Shown: piece after piece, positions 1 to 8,006 of the stretch | How the letters are laid out: every line of letters begins with the position of its first letter | Position numbering within the stretch: the first letter of the stretch is position 1 | From: Mycobacterium saskatchewanense | GTDB taxonomy: Bacteria > Actinomycetota > Actinomycetes > Mycobacteriales > Mycobacteriaceae | NCBI RefSeq assembly: GCF_010729105.1 | Contig: NZ_AP022573.1 | Span: forward strand, 4,526,001-4,590,000 | Direction: 5' to 3' | Length of the DNA: 64,000 bases | Notes under the pieces: generated by a model | Seen by the model: the letters and a program-made list of their open reading frames with translations, nothing else | What the model was told of the DNA's origin: nothing | Database searches by the model: none | Position numbers and translations under genes: made by a program

Positions 1-54
1 CCCGGCCACGCTGGCCAGCACGCCGTAGAGAAACAGACAGGCGGCGACGCTCAC
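1..54 (-). CDS. M56 family metallopeptidase, N-terminal fragment
   Basis: Only the first 18 codons are inside the window; the rest lies beyond position 1. It begins with GTG at 54-52, whose last bases overlap the TGA stop of the BlaI-type gene, giving a translationally coupled GTGA junction. The visible residues (SVAACLFLYGVLASVAG) are hydrophobic, as expected for the first membrane helix. BlaI-type repressors are commonly followed by an M56 (BlaR1/MecR1-like) membrane sensor protease, and that pairing is the main basis for the call. Nothing catalytic can be checked in this fragment. Confidence 0.5.
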   Translation of the reverse strand, partial: MSVAACLFLYGVLASVAG

Positions 55-434
55 CGCTTGCCCTTGTGGTTACCGAGGTCGGCCAGCGCGGCCCGTAGGC
101 GCGCCGACTCCTCCGGACCGATCTGATCGACGAAGTGGCTGAGCACGAGGTCTGGCCGGCCGCCGCCCTCGAGCGCTTCCCGCATCAATCGGGCGCTGTG
201 CTGCTCGCGCGTCAAGGTGGCCCAGTACCGGTAGGCCTTTCCGTCGCGTTCCCGCGCCAGCCAGCCCTTGGTGTGGAGGTTGTCCATGGTCGACATCACC
301 GTGGTGTAGGCGATGTCGCGCTCGGCGGCCAACTCGTCGAAGATGTCGCGGACCGTCGTGGGAGTCGCTTGACCGCGGTTCCAGATGCGGTCCATGACGA
401 CCGATTCCAATTCTCCGAACCCTCGGCTGCGCAC
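51..434 (-). CDS. BlaI/MecI/CopY family transcriptional repressor
   Basis: A 127-residue protein of normal length for the family. The N-terminal two thirds are a winged helix with the typical pattern LESVVMDRIWNRG, then TVRDIFDEL and the recognition segment IAYTTVMSTMDNLHTKGWL, followed by the wing RERDGKAYRY. The C-terminal third is the dimerisation arm. Family members repress their own operon and are inactivated by cleavage triggered by a neighbouring M56 sensor, whose first codons overlap this stop. The start is GTG at 434. A near-palindrome at 479-504, 45 bp upstream, is the likely operator. It is not an obvious Rv1846c orthologue: the N-terminus differs and the C-terminal tail is shorter. 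The inducing signal cannot be read from the sequence. Confidence 0.88.
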   Translation of the reverse strand: MRSRGFGELESVVMDRIWNRGQATPTTVRDIFDELAAERDIAYTTVMSTMDNLHTKGWLARERDGKAYRYWATLTREQHSARLMREALEGGGRPDLVLSHFVDQIGPEESARLRAALADLGNHKGKR

Positions 435-478
435 TTTCTGGCCTCCCGGCTCGCGGCATCGGCGACTTCACCGTATGC

Positions 479-504
479 CTACTGTCTACGTACGTAAATG
501 GTAG
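479..504. promoter_or_regulatory. Probable BlaI operator
   Basis: A 26-bp imperfect palindrome with outer arms CTAC/GTAG and a central perfect TACGTACGTA. It sits 45 bp upstream of the GTG start of the BlaI-type gene. Tandem TAC/GTA elements of this kind are typical of BlaI and CopY operators, so autoregulation is likely. The NRAMP-like gene begins 162 bp away on the other strand, so it could share control. Confidence 0.5.
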
Positions 505-665
505 GGCCTCGCGGTTTGCTGTGCGAGCCGCGCCCGCGGGACTGGCGCGATCCCGGGAGAGGGGGACGCCGGCATCACCTACGTTAGGGGAGGCTTAGTT
601 TCTTAACGCGGCTTCCATGGTCGAGCCTTGCCGACGCTGGTGTCGCACGAAGGAGTCAGTCAAGG

Positions 666-1958
666 GTGACCGAAACAACCGCACAGGCCTCCGACGCGCC
701 GGACGAGCCTTCGCCCGCGGTGCCCCGCCGTGGAAGGTGGGTGCGCTGGGGCCTGCTCACGGTGTGGGGCCCGGGCCTGGTGGTCATGCTCGCCGACACC
801 GACGCGGGCTCGCTGATCACCGCCTCGCAGTCCGGCGCCCAGTGGGGCTACCGCATGGTCCTGCCGCAGCTCATCCTGATGCCGATCCTTTATGTCGTGC
901 AGGAGATGACGGTGCGGCTGGGGATCGTCACCAAACGGGGCCACGGCGCGCTGATCAGGGAGCGGTTCGGCCGCTTCTGGGCGTGGATCTCGGCGTTCAC
1001 CCTGTTCGCGTCGTCGATCGGGGCGTTGCTCACCGAATTCGCGGGCGTGGCCGGGGTGGGTGAGCTGTTCGGGGTCTCGCGCTGGGTGAGTATCCCGGTC
1101 GCGACCGCGGCACTGCTGGCGCTGGCGTTGACCGGTAGCTATCGGCGCGTCGAACGCATCGGCCTCGTCATCGGCGCGGCCGAGCTGGCCTTCCTCGTGG
1201 CAATGGTGATGGCGCGGCCCGATCCCGCGGCGCTGTTCGAGGGCCTGAAGTCCATGCCGCTGGGCAACTCGTCGTACCTGCTGCTGGTCGCGGCCAACGT
1301 CGGCGCGGTGATCATGCCGTGGATGGTCTTCTACCAGCAGGGCGCGGTGGTCGACAAGCACCTGTCCGTCGCCACCATCCGCGAAGCCCGGCGCGACACC
1401 GCCGCCGGTGCGGTGCTGACCCAGCTGATCATGATCGCTGTGGTGGTGACCATGGCCTCGACGGTCGGGGCCCACAACGGCGAGACCGCCCTGAACACAG
1501 TCGGCGACATCGCCGGCGCGCTCACGCCGTACCTGGGCCGCGTCGGCGGCACCGTCCTGTTCGGGCTGGGCATGCTCGGCGCGGCGCTGGTCGCCGCGAT
1601 CGTGGCCTCACTGGCCGGCGCGTGGGGGCTCTCGGAGGTCTTCGGCTGGAAGCACACCCTCAACGAGCGCCCCAACCGCGCCACCGCCAAGTTCTACATC
1701 ACGTACGGGCTCGCCCATGTGATCGGCGCCGCGCTCGTGTTGGCCAGCGTCGACCTGGTCAACCTCGCCGTCGACGTCGAGGTGATGAACGCGCTGCTGC
1801 TGCCCATTGTGCTGGGCCTGTTGCTGGCGTTGGAATCCCGTGCGCTGCCGGAGGAGTGGCGCATGCGCGGACCGCGCAAGTACATCGCATGGACCCTGTG
1901 CCTCGTCGTGATGGGCTTCGGGTTGTACATGGTTCCGCAGGCGCTCGGTTTGATTTAG
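666..1958 (+). CDS. NRAMP-family divalent metal transporter, atypical metal site
   Basis: A 430-residue protein with about eleven hydrophobic segments and the LeuT-like NRAMP layout. The first unwound helix, normally DPGN, reads LADTDAGSLITASQSG here. The sixth-helix motif, normally MPHN, reads VIMPWMVFYQQG. The conserved Met and first Asp remain, but the Asn and His of the classic manganese/iron site are replaced. This suggests a divergent subfamily with different ion selectivity. The GTG start at 666 follows AAGGAG in the leader. It converges on the CDF transporter gene, and the two stop codons overlap at 1955-1958. Function as Mn/Fe uptake is therefore only an inference from family. Confidence 0.8.
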   Translation: MTETTAQASDAPDEPSPAVPRRGRWVRWGLLTVWGPGLVVMLADTDAGSLITASQSGAQWGYRMVLPQLILMPILYVVQEMTVRLGIVTKRGHGALIRERFGRFWAWISAFTLFASSIGALLTEFAGVAGVGELFGVSRWVSIPVATAALLALALTGSYRRVERIGLVIGAAELAFLVAMVMARPDPAALFEGLKSMPLGNSSYLLLVAANVGAVIMPWMVFYQQGAVVDKHLSVATIREARRDTAAGAVLTQLIMIAVVVTMASTVGAHNGETALNTVGDIAGALTPYLGRVGGTVLFGLGMLGAALVAAIVASLAGAWGLSEVFGWKHTLNERPNRATAKFYITYGLAHVIGAALVLASVDLVNLAVDVEVMNALLLPIVLGLLLALESRALPEEWRMRGPRKYIAWTLCLVVMGFGLYMVPQALGLI

Positions 1959-2980
1959 CCGGGTGACCCATCGGTGTGCGCGGGGTAAGCGTGTACGAGT
2001 GCGCTGTCGAGCCTGGGCACGGCGTGAGTGAGTTGGTGTTCGGCGTCGTGCGCGATGCGGTGGGCGTTGTCGAGGCTGGTGTCGGGATCGATGTCCAGCT
2101 CGGCGTCGGCGTGTAGGCGGTGCCCGATCCAGCGCATCCGGACCCTGCGCACGCTGCGGACGCCCGGCTGCGCGGCCAGCGTCGCTTCGGCGGTGTCGAT
2201 GAGTTCGGGGTCCACGGCGTCCATCAGCCTGCGGAAGATGTCGCGCACGGCGCCGCGCAGCACGGCCAGGATCGCGACCGTGATGATCAGGCCGACGATC
2301 GGGTCGGCCAGCGGATAGCCGAGGGCGACGCCGCCGGCCCCGAAAAGCACTGCGAGCGAGGTCAATCCGTCGGTGCGGGCGTGGAGGCCGTCGGCGACCA
2401 GGGCGGCCGAGCCGATCCGGCGGCCGATCCGGATCCGGTACATCGCGACGACTTCGTTGCCGAGGAAGCCGATCACGCCGGCGGCGGCGACCCAGCCGAC
2501 GTGGCCGACCGCGACCGGATGGATCAGACGCAGGACGGCTTCGTAGCCGGCGATGATCGCCGACAGCGTGATCATGCCGATGACGAACAAGCCGGCGATG
2601 TCCTCGGCCCGACCGTAGCCGTAGGTATAGCGCCGTGTCGCCGGGCGGGCGCCCAATGCGAACGCGACCCACAGTGGGACCGCGGTCAGGGCGTCCGAGA
2701 AGTTGTGGATGGTGTCGGCGGCCAGGGCGATCGATCCGGAGACGACGGCGATGACGACCTGCACGACCGCGGTCGCGCCCAGTCCGATCAGGCTGGCCTT
2801 GACAGCCCTGATGCCGATGGCGCTGGATTCCAGGGCGGTGTCGACGCTGCCTGCAGCGTCGTGGCTGTGCGGGACGAGGAGCTGCCCCACGATGCCGCGA
2901 ATTCCGTGGGAGTGGTCGGGGTCATGCCGATGGTGGTGTGCGTGGCCGTGGTCGTGCGGGCGCCCGCGGCCGGTGCTCAT
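1955..2980 (-). CDS. Cation diffusion facilitator (Zn2+-type efflux)
   Basis: A 341-residue CDF protein. Its first 40 residues are rich in histidine (HDHGHAHHHRHDPDHSHG), a metal-capturing tail common in zinc exporters. Six membrane segments follow. The intramembrane site is HNFSD in helix 2 and HARTD in helix 5, the HxxxD/HxxxD arrangement seen in zinc-selective members. The C-terminal cytoplasmic domain (residues about 250-330) ends in a ferredoxin-like fold with further histidines. It exports cytoplasmic zinc or a similar ion in exchange for protons. The start is ATG at 2980. A perfect inverted repeat lies 33-50 bp upstream and could be bound by a metal sensor, but no sensor gene is adjacent. 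Confidence 0.9.
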   Translation of the reverse strand: MSTGRGRPHDHGHAHHHRHDPDHSHGIRGIVGQLLVPHSHDAAGSVDTALESSAIGIRAVKASLIGLGATAVVQVVIAVVSGSIALAADTIHNFSDALTAVPLWVAFALGARPATRRYTYGYGRAEDIAGLFVIGMITLSAIIAGYEAVLRLIHPVAVGHVGWVAAAGVIGFLGNEVVAMYRIRIGRRIGSAALVADGLHARTDGLTSLAVLFGAGGVALGYPLADPIVGLIITVAILAVLRGAVRDIFRRLMDAVDPELIDTAEATLAAQPGVRSVRRVRMRWIGHRLHADAELDIDPDTSLDNAHRIAHDAEHQLTHAVPRLDSALVHAYPAHTDGSPG

Positions 2981-3012
2981 CGGGGCACTTCCCGACTATC
3001 TGCATGCATACG

Positions 3013-3030
3013 CAGATAATAGGTTATCTG
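3013..3030. promoter_or_regulatory. Inverted repeat upstream of the CDF gene
   Basis: CAGATAA-TAGG-TTATCTG is a perfect 7-bp inverted repeat with a 4-bp centre. It lies 33 bp upstream of the CDF start codon, in the promoter zone. ArsR/SmtB-type metal sensors bind AT-rich repeats of this size, so a metal-responsive operator is plausible. No regulator gene for it is visible nearby. Confidence 0.4.
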
Positions 3031-3064
3031 AACGGGTGGCGCGAGCGCGGTTGGCTACTCCTCG

Positions 3065-3140
3065 GCTTTGTGGCAGGCAGGAAGCTTTGTGGCAGGCAGG
3101 AAGCTTTGTGGCAGGCAGGACGGTTTGTGGCAGGCGGGAA
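3065..3140. repeat. Four tandem 19-bp repeats
   Basis: Four head-to-tail copies of a 19-bp unit (GCTTTGTGGCAGGCAGGAA). Copies 1 and 2 are identical, copy 3 differs at its last base and copy 4 at two positions. They occupy the space between the divergent CDF and hydratase genes. The unit length is not a multiple of three, so coding use is unlikely. It resembles a small variable-number minisatellite. Confidence 0.85.
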
Positions 3141-3201
3141 GTCGTAACCAGCAACCGGCGAAGCGCGTCGGCGTGCATAGCGACCGCGGGGGCGCGTTAG
3201 T

Positions 3202-3220
3202 GTGTTGCGGTCGGCAACAC
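3202..3220. promoter_or_regulatory. Inverted repeat before the hydratase gene
   Basis: GTGTTGC-GGTCG-GCAACAC is a perfect 7-bp inverted repeat with a 5-bp centre, ending 31 bp before the ATG of the double hot-dog hydratase. Its position suits a repressor operator or an mRNA leader hairpin. It is different from the TCAAC-N6-GTTGA element found later in the window. Confidence 0.35.
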
Positions 3221-3251
3221 CGAACAAGCCGGTAGAAAAGTTGAGCAATCC

Positions 3252-4283
3252 ATGACCGCAGCAGCGGAAGCACCGGCGCTGGAATCGAGAGTCGGCCACT
3301 ACTACCAGATGGACGGCACCTACGTGGTCGGCCGGGAGAAGGTCCGCGAATACGCCCGTGCGGTGCAGGACTACCACCCCGCGCACTGGGATGTCGCTGC
3401 CGCGGCCCGGCTGGGCTATTCGGACCTGGTGGCGCCCCTGACGTTCACGTCGGTACCCGGCATGGCCTGCAATCGCCGGATGTTCGAATCGGTGGTCGTC
3501 GGGTACGACACCTACCTGCAAACCGAAGAAGTCTTCGAGCAGCACCGCCCGATCGTGGCCGGCGACGAACTGCGGGTCGACGTCGAGCTGTCGTCGGTGC
3601 GCAGGACCGCCGGCAGAGATTTCATCACCGTCACCAACACCTTCACCGACACCGACGGCGAGCGGGTGCACACGCTGCACACCACCGTTGTCGGCGTCAC
3701 CGCCGAAGACGTCGATCCGGCGATCAAGTTAGCCGTGCCGAACATCATGATGCACGACGTGGACCTCGCCGCAATCGGCGAATCTGGTGGCGGGTATGAG
3801 AAGACGGTGCGGCCCGGAGCCGAGGTTCGGATCGCTCAAAAAGGTGCGACCCGCACGCCCGGGACCCCGTCCTTCGAGGACGTGCAGGTCGGTGACGAGT
3901 TGCCGACGCATCGCGCCCGACTGTCCCGCGGCGACCTGGTGAACTACGCCGGCGTGGCCGGCGACGCCAATCCGATCCACTGGGACGAGGGCATCGCCAA
4001 GCTGGCCGGGCTGCCCGACGTCATCGCCCACGGGATGCTCACCATGGGTCTGGGTGCCGGCTTCGCGTCGGCGTGGTCCGGCGATCCCGGTGCGGTCACC
4101 CGGTACACGGTGCGGTTGTCGCAGCCCGCGATCGTGTCGGCCGCCGAGGGCGCTGACATCGAGTACACCGGGCGGGTCAAATCGCTGGACGCGGCGACCC
4201 GCAGCGGTGTGGTGCTGGTCGCGGCGAAGTCTGGCGGCCAGAAGATCTTCGGCATGGCGACGTTGAACGTCCGCTTTCGCTGA
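3252..4283 (+). CDS. Fused double hot-dog (R)-hydratase, HadA/HadB-like (MaoC family)
   Basis: A 343-residue protein made of two hot-dog domains. The first (about residues 10-160) has the FAS1-type N-terminal pattern with DYHPAHWD and no intact catalytic signature. The second (about 200-340) carries the hydratase-2 signature AGDANPIHWDEGIAKLAGLP followed by AHGMLTMG, with the catalytic Asp and His. Such fused proteins hydrate trans-2-enoyl thioesters to (3R)-hydroxyacyl thioesters, in fatty-acid elongation or beta-oxidation. In mycobacteria HadA and HadB are normally separate polypeptides. The ATG at 3252 is preceded by a weak purine tract. It converges on the lipoprotein gene, six bases away. 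Its acyl substrate is unknown. Confidence 0.85.
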   Translation: MTAAAEAPALESRVGHYYQMDGTYVVGREKVREYARAVQDYHPAHWDVAAAARLGYSDLVAPLTFTSVPGMACNRRMFESVVVGYDTYLQTEEVFEQHRPIVAGDELRVDVELSSVRRTAGRDFITVTNTFTDTDGERVHTLHTTVVGVTAEDVDPAIKLAVPNIMMHDVDLAAIGESGGGYEKTVRPGAEVRIAQKGATRTPGTPSFEDVQVGDELPTHRARLSRGDLVNYAGVAGDANPIHWDEGIAKLAGLPDVIAHGMLTMGLGAGFASAWSGDPGAVTRYTVRLSQPAIVSAAEGADIEYTGRVKSLDAATRSGVVLVAAKSGGQKIFGMATLNVRFR

Positions 4284-4289
4284 CCGTCC

Positions 4290-5645
4290 TTAGAACCAGG
4301 GGCCGGGGAAACGACCGTCCTGGTCCTGCACCATGACGATGTCCTTGCAGTCGCCGTTGAGCGCGACGGCGTTCTCGCCTCGGCACACCAGCGTCCACCC
4401 CGACAGCCGTGCGAAAGGCCGGACCGACCACGTCGTCGACAGCGGATCGGTCGCGTGCAGCGCGAGGACTAAGAACGTGTTGCCGGTGTTGGTGATGTAG
4501 AGGTGGTCTTCGAAGTACGCCACCTTGGCGACCGACATCTTCTTCGCCTCGTCACGGGTCTTCAAGAACTCCCACTGCTGGGTGCGCAGGTTCCACACCC
4601 CCAAGCCGAATTGCGAGGTGTCGGAATCGTGGCCGTCGACGAACAGTTTCCCGTCCGACAGCGTCGCCGACAGGCCGCCTCCCGAAACCCGGTCCGAATC
4701 ACCGACTTTGATGAGCGACTTGGCGTTCAGATCGTAGAACATCGTCGAGACCGCCGGCGGGCTGTAGGAATCCCAATGCGTGATCTTCACCAGCTTGTCT
4801 GGACCATCGGCCAATTCGGTGTCGACCGTCCGTATGTCGTTGTCCTGGTAGATCGCCTCCCCGCTGGGCCGGCGCAACTCCGCCCCGCTGGTCTTGGCGG
4901 GGTCGGTGTTGCGCTGGAACGACAGGACGTCCTGCCAGACCTGGCCGGGCTGGGGGTCGTTCCACGCCATCGACAGGTCGGCCCCCGACAGGACCACTGT
5001 CCGTGGCGGCGCCGCGGGTGAGTGTCCGTCGGTGAAGGCGTTGACCCACACGACGCCGGAGGCGGTGGAGAAAAGGCCCCACTGGTTTCCCGGGGCCAGT
5101 TTGAGGTCGGGAATGGGGGGTTGCAGCTCTTTGGTGGCCACCGGCTGGCCGGCCTTGGAATCGAACACATAGCCGGTGGTCCTGGTCGTCTGGGGCTCTG
5201 CGCCTTGCGCGGGCTTGGCGGTCGTGACCACATAGACGACCCGCATGTCGTCGGCGGTGCCGGTCAGCGCGCACATCGCGCCGGTGAGGCTTTCGCCGGC
5301 GGTGACCGTGGGGACGGCCGGCGCCCCGTACTGCCCGGTCTTGGGGTCGAAGATCTTGGGGCGAATGTCGTCGAGCGCCGATTTGCTCAGCGAGAACTTC
5401 TCCGGACAGCCGAAGTAGGCGGTTCCCCCGTAGCTTTTCCAGTCCTTCTCCAGGGGGCCCGTGATCGGCGCCGGCGGGGGAGCGGCGGTGCCCTTGGGGG
5501 TGGTCTTGGCGGCGGAAGTCGAGGTGGTCGGCGTCGCCGGGGGTGGTGACGCCGTCTCCGAACAGGACGCGACGATGAGGCAGGCGGCCGACGCGATCAA
5601 GGCGAACCTGTGTTTGGACAAGCTTCGCCCCGTGCCCGCGTTCAT
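4290..5645 (-). CDS. Putative secreted lipoprotein of unknown function
   Basis: A 451-residue protein. The N-terminus has basic residues, a hydrophobic stretch and the lipobox LIVASC, with the lipidated Cys at about residue 28. A Pro/Thr/Ala-rich linker follows, then a large domain rich in short beta strands with repeated WxxY/F and GDSD-type turns, suggesting a beta-propeller. I could not assign it to a named family. The start is placed at ATG 5645; an in-frame TTG precedes it directly. The protein is probably anchored on the outer face of the cell membrane. Neighbours give no functional clue. Confidence 0.75.
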   Translation of the reverse strand: MNAGTGRSLSKHRFALIASAACLIVASCSETASPPPATPTTSTSAAKTTPKGTAAPPPAPITGPLEKDWKSYGGTAYFGCPEKFSLSKSALDDIRPKIFDPKTGQYGAPAVPTVTAGESLTGAMCALTGTADDMRVVYVVTTAKPAQGAEPQTTRTTGYVFDSKAGQPVATKELQPPIPDLKLAPGNQWGLFSTASGVVWVNAFTDGHSPAAPPRTVVLSGADLSMAWNDPQPGQVWQDVLSFQRNTDPAKTSGAELRRPSGEAIYQDNDIRTVDTELADGPDKLVKITHWDSYSPPAVSTMFYDLNAKSLIKVGDSDRVSGGGLSATLSDGKLFVDGHDSDTSQFGLGVWNLRTQQWEFLKTRDEAKKMSVAKVAYFEDHLYITNTGNTFLVLALHATDPLSTTWSVRPFARLSGWTLVCRGENAVALNGDCKDIVMVQDQDGRFPGPWF

Positions 5646-5820
5646 CAATAAGACCCCCGTTACGTGCGTGTAACCAACGAGCGTAAAGGCGGCGCACCGT
5701 GGCCGCGACTCGTGTGTGGGGGGATCTCGTCACAGGCGTTCGGTCGCCCACGTCGCCCGGCGAGCCGCCCCGCCGCGCCGGTCACTCCAGCACCATCGGC
5801 GAGAGGTCATCGCTCTCCGT

Positions 5821-5848
5821 GAAGCGATATCACAGGCGCTATCGCTTC
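5821..5848. repeat. Inverted repeat, possible terminator
   Basis: GAAGCGATA and TATCGCTTC form perfect 9-bp arms around a 10-bp loop. The hairpin begins 20 bp downstream of the stop of the DUF1254 gene on the minus strand, where a terminator is expected. There is no T-tract, so it could equally be an operator for the lipoprotein gene. Confidence 0.35.
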
Positions 5849-5867
5849 GTGAAAACGCCGCACCCCA

Positions 5868-6809
5868 TCAAATCGGTTGAGCTTCGGGGAATTTCCAGGC
5901 GCCGGAAAGGATTTCGTCGCGTGGGCGGTACAGCCGCACCAGGTAATTCCATCCTGGGGTGATCGGGAGGCAGTTCGCCGCGTCGCCGTCGCAGCCGCCG
6001 AACCGGATGGTGATCGTGTCATCGGCGCCGCGGCGGGCCGTGACGCTGTTGAGGGAATAGGCGTTTTGCGGGTTCGGCGTGAAGTAGCCGTCCTTGTTGT
6101 ACACCGTCACCGACCAGAAGGCGTCGACGGGCACTCGGTCCACGACCAGCCGATGAACGGTGACGCCGTCGTTGTTGGTTGGAAAGCCGTTGAGGTACAT
6201 GGCATCTCGTTCCGGGTTGCCGCCCCAGGCGGTTGCCGAGCCGATCAGGTGTCGGACCGGGTCGGTGTCCTCCCGGCCGCCGAACATCCCGTGCGAGTCC
6301 GGCAAGGTGGCGCCGAGCTGAACCAGCGCCTGGCGCACCGACTCCTGGCTCGCCGGGTCCCACTGCGGGACCTCGAAGCGGCCGGCGTCGTCCTGCCGCA
6401 CCCCGAGGGCATCCTGCAGCTTGTGGACGGCGTCCAGATCGGCGTCATCGTTCGGGTCGACGAGGGCCCGGACGATCACCATCGCGTACCGCGTGCCGAC
6501 GTCGGCGCGGGTCAGGACGTGTTGCCCCTGTTCGTAGCGGACGGCGGACACGTAGTGGTCTTCGGTGATCACCTGCATCGACATGAAGCGTCCGCCTGCG
6601 TCGGGCAGCGTTATGGTCACGGGTCCGGCGTCGAGGTCGAAGACGCCCGCCGAGTACAGCGTGTCGCGGTTCGAACGCACCACCAGTTGCGCGTCGAGCG
6701 GCGTGAGCTCCCGGAAGTGCGTGAACGCGCCGAAGCCCCCAGCTTTGACGATGTTGCCGAAGTACAAGTCGCTTTCGGCCCGCGCGAAGTTGTCCGCCGA
6801 TACCTGCAT
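5868..6809 (-). CDS. DUF1254/DUF1214 domain protein
   Basis: A 313-residue protein beginning MQVSADNFARAE. The first half has the DUF1254 pattern, with ELTPLDAQLVVRSNRDTLYS, then DAGGRFMSMQVITEDHY. The C-terminal part is DUF1214-like, with VDAFWSVTVYNKDGYF, NAYSLNSV and a closing segment WNYLVRLYRPRDEIL. Proteins of this group are often exported; no signal peptide is visible from this start. A longer open frame extends upstream, but its first 90 residues have no protein-like character, so the ATG at 6809 (or the GTG just before it) was chosen. The biochemical role of the family is not established. Confidence 0.8.
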   Translation of the reverse strand: MQVSADNFARAESDLYFGNIVKAGGFGAFTHFRELTPLDAQLVVRSNRDTLYSAGVFDLDAGPVTITLPDAGGRFMSMQVITEDHYVSAVRYEQGQHVLTRADVGTRYAMVIVRALVDPNDDADLDAVHKLQDALGVRQDDAGRFEVPQWDPASQESVRQALVQLGATLPDSHGMFGGREDTDPVRHLIGSATAWGGNPERDAMYLNGFPTNNDGVTVHRLVVDRVPVDAFWSVTVYNKDGYFTPNPQNAYSLNSVTARRGADDTITIRFGGCDGDAANCLPITPGWNYLVRLYRPRDEILSGAWKFPEAQPI

Positions 6810-7026
6810 CACGGTGGGACGATACGCCCGGTGCTCGCGGACGACTTTCGGACAAGGCCGCCGGCAGCGTCCTGCGTCCGACGCGCGGCACTGTCCAAGC
6901 GCCTGATCGGTTGTGCGCTCACGACGTTCAACGTGCGCGCAAGTCGGCGAAAGCGACGAAATGCCGCCCTCGCGGCACACTCGACGCCGCCACCACACAC
7001 TCGACGTCATTGGCCGGGTTAATTCC

Positions 7027-7917
7027 TCATTTCTCAATGCGCAGCCGCACCATCCGCGTCGTCGAGGTCTCGTCCAGCTCGACGACATCCGAGCGCGAAC
7101 GCAGAAAGTCGCTGAATGAGCGGAAACCCAAAGCCTTTTCGCTGAACGACGGATCCATCCGCTTCATCTGCGCCTTGACCGCCGAGTTGTGCAACCATTC
7201 GACGTCGTCGCGCTCCAGGCCGATCTGCAGCGCCCGCATCAGCAGCGCGGTGGCTGCGGCTTGCGGGTCGGGCACGTCCGGCTCCTCGGGTTCGGCCGCC
7301 TTGGTGCCCCGGCCCCGCCGCTTCGCGACCGTTTCCCCGGTGTCGGCCGCCGGCCCGGGTTCGAGCGCCGGGACCCCCGGCAGCGCGTCGTAGATGACGA
7401 ACTCGTCGCACGCCGCCGCCAGCGCGCGGCTCGACGCGCCGGCCACGCCGATGCCCACCACGTACCGGCCGAGCCGCTTGCAGCGCTGCGCCAGCGGGAT
7501 GTAGTCGGAGTCACCGGCGACGATCACCACATGGGTCAGGTCGGGCAGCCGGAACATGTCCTCGACCGCGTCGACCGCCAGCCGGATATCGGCGCCGTTC
7601 TTGCCGTAGGCCGCGGCGGGGAACAGTTGCACCAGGTCGACCGCCCGGGCGACCAGCTGCCCGCGGTACCCGGCGTTGATCTCCGCGGACCAGTCCGCGT
7701 AGGCGCGGGTGAGCACGAGCGTCCCGAACGACGACGCGAAGTCCAGGATCGCCCCGACGTCCACCGTGGCCCGGGCCAGCCGCTCCGGATGCTGGTCGAG
7801 CCCCTTGGCCTTGTCGCGCTGGAAGGAACTACGACCGTTCAGCTGGTCGTACCGCGAGATCACGATGTTGTCGAAGTCGAGGTAGACGGCCACCCGGGCC
7901 GCCATTGGCTCAGTCAT
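7027..7917 (-). CDS. NYN-domain (PIN-like) protein with C-terminal LOTUS-type domain
   Basis: A 296-residue protein. Residues 1-170 form a NYN domain: VAVYLDFDNIVISRYDQ at the start carries two acidic residues, and VIVAGDSDYIPLAQR carries the conserved GDSD. These acids form the metal site of PIN-like nucleases. A flexible, charged linker rich in Glu, Pro and Ala follows. The last 80 residues resemble an OST-HTH/LOTUS RNA-binding domain, with LGFRSFSDFLRSRSDVVEL. Proteins of this shape probably bind or cut RNA. The start is taken at ATG 7917, which puts the NYN domain at the N-terminus. It is divergent from the following hydrolase gene with an 89-bp gap. Confidence 0.82.
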   Translation of the reverse strand: MTEPMAARVAVYLDFDNIVISRYDQLNGRSSFQRDKAKGLDQHPERLARATVDVGAILDFASSFGTLVLTRAYADWSAEINAGYRGQLVARAVDLVQLFPAAAYGKNGADIRLAVDAVEDMFRLPDLTHVVIVAGDSDYIPLAQRCKRLGRYVVGIGVAGASSRALAAACDEFVIYDALPGVPALEPGPAADTGETVAKRRGRGTKAAEPEEPDVPDPQAAATALLMRALQIGLERDDVEWLHNSAVKAQMKRMDPSFSEKALGFRSFSDFLRSRSDVVELDETSTTRMVRLRIEK

Positions 7918-8006
7918 GTACTTCATCTTTGCGGGCTCGAAGCGTTGTCCGTCACCTTTTGCGGTCGTCGGCACCTCCCCGGCCGCAAAGCGGGTATCCA
8001 TGGCTC

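Noticed and set aside
3024..3200. Frames reading through the 19-bp repeats
   Set aside because: The repeat unit is not a multiple of three and the translations are Cys/Pro/Arg repeats that shift frame; it is not a coding region.
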